A stretch of DNA of 64,000 nucleotides from Phaeosaccion multiseriatum (taxonomy: Eukaryota > Ochrophyta, other classes): NCBI GenBank assembly GCA_965112735.1, contig OZ218959.1:2480001-2544000 (forward strand), read 5' to 3'. Positions 59,234 through 64,000 of this stretch are shown here, piece after piece; positions within the stretch are counted from its first letter, which is position 1, and each line of letters opens with the position of its first letter. The notes under the pieces are model-generated. The model was not told where the DNA came from and made no database searches. It worked only from the letters and a program-made list of their open reading frames with translations. The translations under genes were made by a program, and so were the position numbers.

Positions 59234-59613
59234 ATGAGACGACAAGGACAGAAGAAAAAGGGACTTTACCGTCTTTCTTTTTGTCCTTTCGTATCTGCCT
59301 TGCCACACATGGGTTTGGCTTTGTGCAGTGAACTAGTGCAAGCAAGCTCTCTGAAAGGAGAGGCACACATCACAATTTGCAATTTACACCCCGCCGGACA
59401 GGAGGAGGAGAGGGAGGAAAGGGAGAGCGATTCAAAGCCCCCCCCCCCCCCCGTTTTATCTCTAGCTGTAAATACATTTTACAAACGAGTAGTTATATTT
59501 TGCATACAAGTACGCATTTCGCCCCCCTCTCTCTCACACTCACACACTCCTTCTCTGAGCCAGCCAGGCAACGCACAAGTAAAGAGGCTATAGAGGCTTG
59601 TCTGCCAGTTGCG
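59234..59613. other. Intergenic region between convergent genes
   Basis: Contains a C homopolymer near 59437-59452. No gene is seen. Confidence 0.6.
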
Positions 59614-60597
59614 CTATGATGCACTCATCCCTTGCTCCTGCCCTCGCCGCAAGTCCATCCCGCCCCCCTCCCCGTGCTCCCCCTCCTCCTCCTGCTCCTG
59701 CTCCTCCTCCAAACTCCTCCCTACTGGCGGGTTGTAAACGCTCTTGACAGTCCTTACCACGGAGAGGAAGGAGAGGGGTTCCGTGACGGCGAGGTCGGAC
59801 AGAACCTTCCTGTTGAGCTCTATGTTGGCCTTGGACATGCCGCAAATCATACGCGCGTAGCTAAAGTCATGTTGGCGGGTGCCTGCGTTGATGCGTTCGA
59901 TCCAGAGCGTTCGAATTTCCCTCTTTTTGGTCTGGTGATGGAAGAGTCAGCAGGAGCAGGAGAGGAGCAGCAACGTATGGAAGAGCCCGGGGAATGTTGG
60001 GGTTGGGGGTAAGAGGAAATTGCTTAATCTAAATGGCAAGCAGAAAATAGTGGACACGCGAAGCCACATGAACAAAACCCCAAGCATAAGGTGGTCGCCT
60101 TTTCTTCTTTGTGCTGTAGCTTGCCAAGGTTGTGAATCCTGGCTCCTCCTTTCCCGACCCACACGTCTCCAGAGCACCACAACTCACACCAGGACGCTCT
60201 GGTAGATATTGCAAAGACGCTGTTCTGTACGTAATCATGCTGAACTCCTTACCTTTCTGTGCCTGTAGCCATGCTCCAGCGCCTTGTACACCCTCTGAAC
60301 GGCAATGCGGAAGCAGTTCTTGCCTCTCCCTCTGTAGCCCTTTGCCATCTTCCTGATCTTCTTGTGCTTGGAAGAAACGCCTCTCACCTGAAGATCTAAA
60401 GGCCCGGAGCCCAGCACACTGCTGCCGCTTTGCCCCCCCATCCGCCCGCCCCCGATGCTGCCTTCCACGGCGCTTGATACGGGCCCTGTCTTCCATAGCC
60501 TTGCCACTCCTGTCACACCCCCTTGATCCCCCAATAGACTGCTCCCACCTCGACAGCCTGGTAATCTCAGCCTCGCGCCCAGTCTGCAAAGCGCCAT
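59614..60597 (-). CDS. Organellar ribosomal protein bL20
   Basis: A component of the large subunit of an organellar ribosome, important for 23S rRNA folding. Two exons (60597-60253, 59931-59614) give 220 residues. The bL20 core is clear: [37 protein letters not shown], then [39 protein letters not shown] and [13 protein letters not shown]. An N-terminal extension of about 75 residues starts [17 protein letters not shown], basic and without acids, which suggests mitochondrial import. A Glu/Gly-rich tail of about 35 residues follows the core and is not typical. The protein is nearly twice the bacterial length (about 118). It is divergent from the seven-helix gene at 61120. Confidence 0.92.
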
Positions 60598-61119
60598 TGC
60601 TGGTGCTGATATCCCCCTCTCTTCCTGTGATCCTCCAAGATCCCTCGACCCAAAGTTGGAAGGAGAAATCCTGGGCCTGACAGAGTGGTGAAAGGTCTCA
60701 CAGCCTCACTATGATCTGTATGCAAGACGCAGCACAGTCCAAAGGGGGGGAGGAGGGGAAAGGGGGGGGTGGGAGATAAGGCACACACCCTGTGAGCCCG
60801 GGAGGCCTCCGGAGGCCTCGACATAAATTTCCAATTTCCTTCCTCCTCGTTTGAACAACTCTCAGCCTCGGCCCCTGACATTTGTTTGCTTGCTTTTGCT
60901 TCTGAGGCGACCCTGCTTCCTGCTTCTGGCCGGCGCCAGCCAGCCTGCTTCCTGGCTTGTCCAGGGTCAAACTCGAATCACCAAGCCATCTGTGGGAACG
61001 GTTTCGGGTGACCAACCTCCTCCTCGCTCCCTAATCTCTTTTTTTTGTCTTTTTTTTCCCCTCCCTTTACGTTTAACATCTACTTATAGTCCGACTTTTG
61101 ATATCGACTCTTATGACGG
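60598..61119. other. Intergenic region containing a relic of the TAGGCCG repeat family
   Basis: Lies between divergent bL20 and the seven-helix gene. At about 60928-60971 the sequence GGCCGGCGCCAGCC, followed by CTTGTCCAGGGTC, matches the block found twice inside the 3.8-5.7 kb element. No exon or promoter motif was recognised with confidence. Confidence 0.5.
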
Positions 61120-62208
61120 ATGTCTGCGTGCGTGCTGGCGTGCCGCGACGAGGCCGCCTCGACCTTTGGCCGCTCCAGCCACAGCGAAGGCGTGTGCGAT
61201 GAAACTACGGCGACTTGCGGCTGTGGGGACGGATATTACGACAAGAACATCGTAGGAGACAGTGCTTGTGTTGCCAAAGCATACATCGATGTTCCCGAGA
61301 TGGTAATTCTGCTCATCCTTGCTGTCCACCTGGTCGATGTGGTGTACATACTCGGCAGGCATGTATTGCATAGGGGAGGCGTGAAGGCACTGCTGCAGGA
61401 GACGAAGACGGGTGTAGCACAAACCAGGCTGATAGGAGCAATGCTTTGTGTCCTCTACACCACAACAGACTTACTCATCTGTACTGGAAGGTTCTATAGT
61501 GGAACAGGGGTGCTGGACGACGCCATGGCCTGGTGCTTTTTTGGCGCCTCTAGGTGGTTTTGCATGGGAACTGGATGGTTGGTTCTTCGTCTGTGGCTTG
61601 CTGCCCTACCGCGGAGCCTTCTGTCTCGCACGCCAAACGTTCTTCGGCTTCAGAACTGGGTGGAGAGCCGATTTTGGGTACTCTTGGCTGCTATGGCCTT
61701 CGCAGGCACATCATCCTGCGTGGCACTGATTGTTCTCCCAGGCTACTTCACGTTCTGGACTGGGCTCGCCCTTTGGATGCCCTTTATCAGCGCACTGTGT
61801 GGGGCTATTGTAGTGGCCACCACCTGCCTACTCGGCATGCTGAAGACGATGCCCGAGCTAGGGCCAGACATGCGCAAGATCAAGACGCAGTGCCAGTACG
61901 TGCTGGGTGCTGTATCCTCCCTTTGGGTTGGAGGCTCCTTTACCATTTTCTTCACCCTCGTTGATCCGATGAGTACGTGGATGCGTCAGCGACCCTCGGT
62001 TGTAATGGTACCTTTCAGAATGTCCGGTGTGGGCTGGGAATTCATAGTGTTCTACTTCGTTTTCAAAGGGGTACTCACTCGAAGAGATTCGGGCGCCGCC
62101 CCCCGTCCTAGTTCTATCAACATTGGAGGAAGAAGTAAGATAGCTGCAAGTATTGGAGGGAGAATGGGTAGCAGTAAGGTTCTTCCAGTACATTGGTCAC
62201 CGGGATAG
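61120..62208 (+). CDS. Intronless seven-helix membrane protein with Cys-rich N-terminus
   Basis: One open frame of 362 residues; stops in the same frame lie just upstream, so the ATG at 61120 is the natural start. The first 55 residues are Cys-rich (CVLACRDE, CDETTATCGCGDGYYDKN), resembling an EGF-like module, though no signal peptide precedes it. Seven hydrophobic segments follow: VPEMVILLILAVHLVDVVYI, LIGAMLCVLYTTTDLLICTG, WFCMGTGWLVLRLWLAAL, FWVLLAAMAFAGTSSCVALI, FTFWTGLALWMPFISALCGA, YVLGAVSSLWVGGSFTIFF and WEFIVFYFVF. The tail is short and basic with Ser/Gly. I recognise no GPCR class motif. Nearly all other genes here have introns. Function unknown; a receptor-like topology is inferred only from helix count. 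Confidence 0.7.
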   Translation: MSACVLACRDEAASTFGRSSHSEGVCDETTATCGCGDGYYDKNIVGDSACVAKAYIDVPEMVILLILAVHLVDVVYILGRHVLHRGGVKALLQETKTGVAQTRLIGAMLCVLYTTTDLLICTGRFYSGTGVLDDAMAWCFFGASRWFCMGTGWLVLRLWLAALPRSLLSRTPNVLRLQNWVESRFWVLLAAMAFAGTSSCVALIVLPGYFTFWTGLALWMPFISALCGAIVVATTCLLGMLKTMPELGPDMRKIKTQCQYVLGAVSSLWVGGSFTIFFTLVDPMSTWMRQRPSVVMVPFRMSGVGWEFIVFYFVFKGVLTRRDSGAAPRPSSINIGGRSKIAASIGGRMGSSKVLPVHWSPG

Positions 62209-62880
62209 GCGTGCAGCTACGGGTGACCTCTTCGTCTTCTCTGTTGGCTTCTGTGTGCTGCTGTGGCACACGCTACCCTGCTGGTCCGAAGGGAAGAGGG
62301 AGGAAAGGCCCATGCCGGCGGGGCTCCGTTGGAAGAGGAGGAGGAATGATCCGTTGAGCCATCATTAGGCATGCTCCCCGAGCCGAGTCGGCAGCTCGGT
62401 GGGTGCAAGCACAAGAAGAAGTCAAAGGCAGTCAGACTCCGGGCAGGGGGGAGCGGGGGGAGGCGGGGTAGAAACAGCGACCGGCCAGTGTGTATGTATA
62501 CGGGCGTGTGTATACTGCTGGTGCTGGCCGTGGGCAAGACCACCCACCCGGCAAGTGGAACACGAGCATCGCGCTCTCCCTTTGCACGCGCCTGAGAAGC
62601 CTTTTGAACTTCTGTGTCTTATTGGGGGGCGAGGGCCCTCTAAATAGAGAGACAGGAGAGAGAAGAGAGGGACAGTGGGCGGGGTGGACTGTTCTCCGTC
62701 AAAATACACGTCTGCCTGATTTATAGAAGTGGGACCGTGTTGAAATATTTCTTTATTCAAATCACACAACAAGACAGGGCATGAAGTGTTGCCCCGTGGC
62801 TGCGGTACACAGCGTGCCACCATCGGCCCCAGACCGTCAGACCGGCCCACCGGGGCTTACCCTGGGGTGGCTCTTCGCTC
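62209..62880. other. Right-hand intergenic region
   Basis: Follows the seven-helix gene. I see no convincing exon on either strand. An AT-rich stretch around 62735-62765 could be a polyadenylation region. Confidence 0.4.
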
Positions 62881-63215
62881 AATCAGTGAGTGAATGAGTG
62901 ACTCAGTGAGTGAGTGAGTGAGTGAGTGAGTGAGTGAGTGAGTGAGTGAGTGGGTGAGTGAGTGAGTGAGTGAGTGAATGAGTGAGTGAGTGAGTGAGTG
63001 AGTGAGTGAGTGAATGAGTGAGTGAGTGAGTGAGTGAGTGAATGAGTGAGTGAATGAGTGAGTGAGTGAGTTCGTGAGTGAGTTCGTTCGTTCGTTCGTT
63101 CGTTCGTTCGTTCGTGAGTTAGTGAGTGAGTGAGTTAGTGAGTGAGTGCGTGAGTGAGTGAGTCAGTCAGTGAGTGAGCGGGTGAGGGAGTGATTGAGTG
63201 AGAGTGAGTCAGTGA
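62881..63215. repeat. GTGA tetranucleotide array with a TTCG insert
   Basis: About 330 bases of GTGA repeats with scattered GAAT, CAGT and TTAG variants, and a block of eight TTCG repeats near 63082-63113. It directly abuts the inverted-terminus element at 63227. Confidence 0.95.
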
Positions 63216-63226
63216 GAGAGTATAGT

Positions 63227-63249
63227 TCAGCCCCATGCACGCCTAGCGG
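63227..63249 (+). repeat. Left terminal inverted repeat of the 63.2 kb element
   Basis: Perfect match to the reverse complement of 63619-63641. Confidence 0.8.
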
Positions 63250-63618
63250 TTTTGCTCTAGGCCGCTAGGCCGCTCGGCCTTCGGCCGCCCTAGGCCGCGC
63301 ACTTTTCAGTCCTAGGCGGCCTCTAGCCCGCCTCTAGGGAGCCTCCCAGTGACCGTGGGCGCGTGCGTGGTGCCGCCCAGCCAGTGGATAGCAGCACACC
63401 TGTAGGCCTGCACTCCTCGTAGGGCCAGCAAAGCAACACCAATTCTCCTCCTCCTCCAATCCCCCCTTTTGCTTAAGACTGACTATTCTTTGCACTCTGG
63501 GCACTCCCACCGTCTGCCTAGTTGGCGTCTGCCCTAGGCCGCCTAGGCGGCGGCTTAAAAATAGGCCGAGGGCCTACGGCCCTCGCTAGGCCGGGCAATT
63601 TTCCCAAATAGGCCTAGG

Positions 63619-63641
63619 CCGCTAGGCGTGCATGGGGCTGA
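63619..63641 (-). repeat. Right terminal inverted repeat of the 63.2 kb element
   Basis: Perfect match to the reverse complement of 63227-63249. The flank to its right (63642-64000) contains AG-rich sequence and a CA tract at the window end, with no gene supported. Confidence 0.8.
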
Positions 63642-64000
63642 CAACTCGCACACCACCGATCCAACGAAAGAAGAGAGAGAGCAAGAAGCAGAGAGCCAGA
63701 CTTTACCAAAAGCACAAGGAGGAAGGGGGGAGGAGGACTAGGGGCGATGCGGGGTCCGCTTCCTTCGGTGGGCCCATCAGCCACTGATTCCAACCCTCAC
63801 GGCACGACCGCACCGGGAGCCAAGGGAGCCTAGAGGCTGCACCACTCTACACCGCAAGCCAGGGACGGTGCAGGGACAGTGCCGAGGGGGTCCTTCGGGA
63901 GACCTGTCAGCATAAACTGGAAACTGGAAAAAGACAAAGGCCTTCCCCTCTCTCTCTTCTTCCGTCACGGTATTATAATCTTCCGTCCACACACACACAC

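Larger units (their letters stand above)
63227..63641. mobile_element. Short inverted-terminus element of the TAGGCCG family
   Basis: A perfect 23-base inverted repeat bounds 415 bases: 63227-63249 (TCAGCCCCATGCACGCC...) and 63619-63641. Inside both ends are blocks of GGCCTAGGC palindromes with the motif TAGGCCG-x-GCA-x-TTTT, close to the blocks in the 3.8-5.7 kb element. The terminal sequences differ from that element, so they may be two subfamilies. The centre (about 63340-63530) is unique sequence without an open frame. No target-site duplication is evident. From 63642 to the window end there is no supported gene. Confidence 0.6.

Overview
This window is nuclear DNA from a eukaryote, most likely a photosynthetic stramenopile (ochrophyte). 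Genes have several exons with GT-AG introns that join in phase. At least two proteins start with a signal peptide followed by an Ala-Phe cleavage context typical of ochrophyte plastid import (the PAP/fibrillin protein and the Era GTPase). The gene content (a very long HSF, a GT60 GlcNAc transferase, a TMEM245-like protein, a PAP/fibrillin) also fits. I cannot name the species. I saw no bacterial operons, CRISPR array, tRNA or rRNA.

Layout. 0-3.7 kb: a decamer satellite, then a low-complexity gene on the minus strand that may run off the left edge. 3.85-5.65 kb: a repeat element with inverted termini around about 1.2 kb of nearly pure GGGA. 6.85-12.56 kb (minus): a 10-exon gene joining an EF-hand module to an NAD kinase. 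13.94-19.77 kb (plus): a 1,670-residue heat-shock-factor protein whose DNA-binding domain is far from the N-terminus. 21.2-23.1 kb (minus): plastid PAP/fibrillin. 23.6-24.4 kb: a broken ABC1-kinase-like fragment ending in a 47-bp tandem repeat. 24.55-26.32 kb (minus): an E2-like protein without the catalytic Cys. 26.71-29.37 kb (plus): an unknown 597-residue protein. 29.94-32.73 kb (minus): GT60 glycosyltransferase with a signal peptide. 32.9-39.02 kb (plus): large WD40 protein, WDR27-like. 39.6-42.95 kb (minus): plastid-type Era GTPase. 43.4-44.4 kb (plus): membrane-anchored cyclophilin-like protein. 44.86-46.29 kb (minus): dephospho-CoA kinase. 46.55-52.14 kb (plus): TMEM245/AI-2E-family membrane protein. 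52.44-55.24 kb (minus): Ser/Arg-rich protein of unknown role. 55.39-59.23 kb (plus): cationic amino-acid transporter (APC). 59.6-60.6 kb (minus): organellar ribosomal protein bL20. 61.12-62.21 kb (plus): an intronless seven-helix protein with a Cys-rich N-terminus. The right end holds a GTGA array and a second inverted-repeat element.

From the HSF gene to the right end, intact genes alternate in strand almost without exception, giving divergent pairs with short shared promoters. The genes are mostly unrelated housekeeping functions; only the PAP/fibrillin and the ABC1-like fragment suggest a shared setting, the plastoglobule. Exon boundaries were worked out by hand from splice motifs and phase. 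Every multi-exon model with a stop sums to a multiple of three, which supports them, but start codons are often uncertain.

The most striking sequence-level pattern is that many introns are filled by microsatellites that look like extensions of their own splice sites: GTGA/GGGA purine arrays just after donors and CCCT/CCT pyrimidine arrays just before acceptors.
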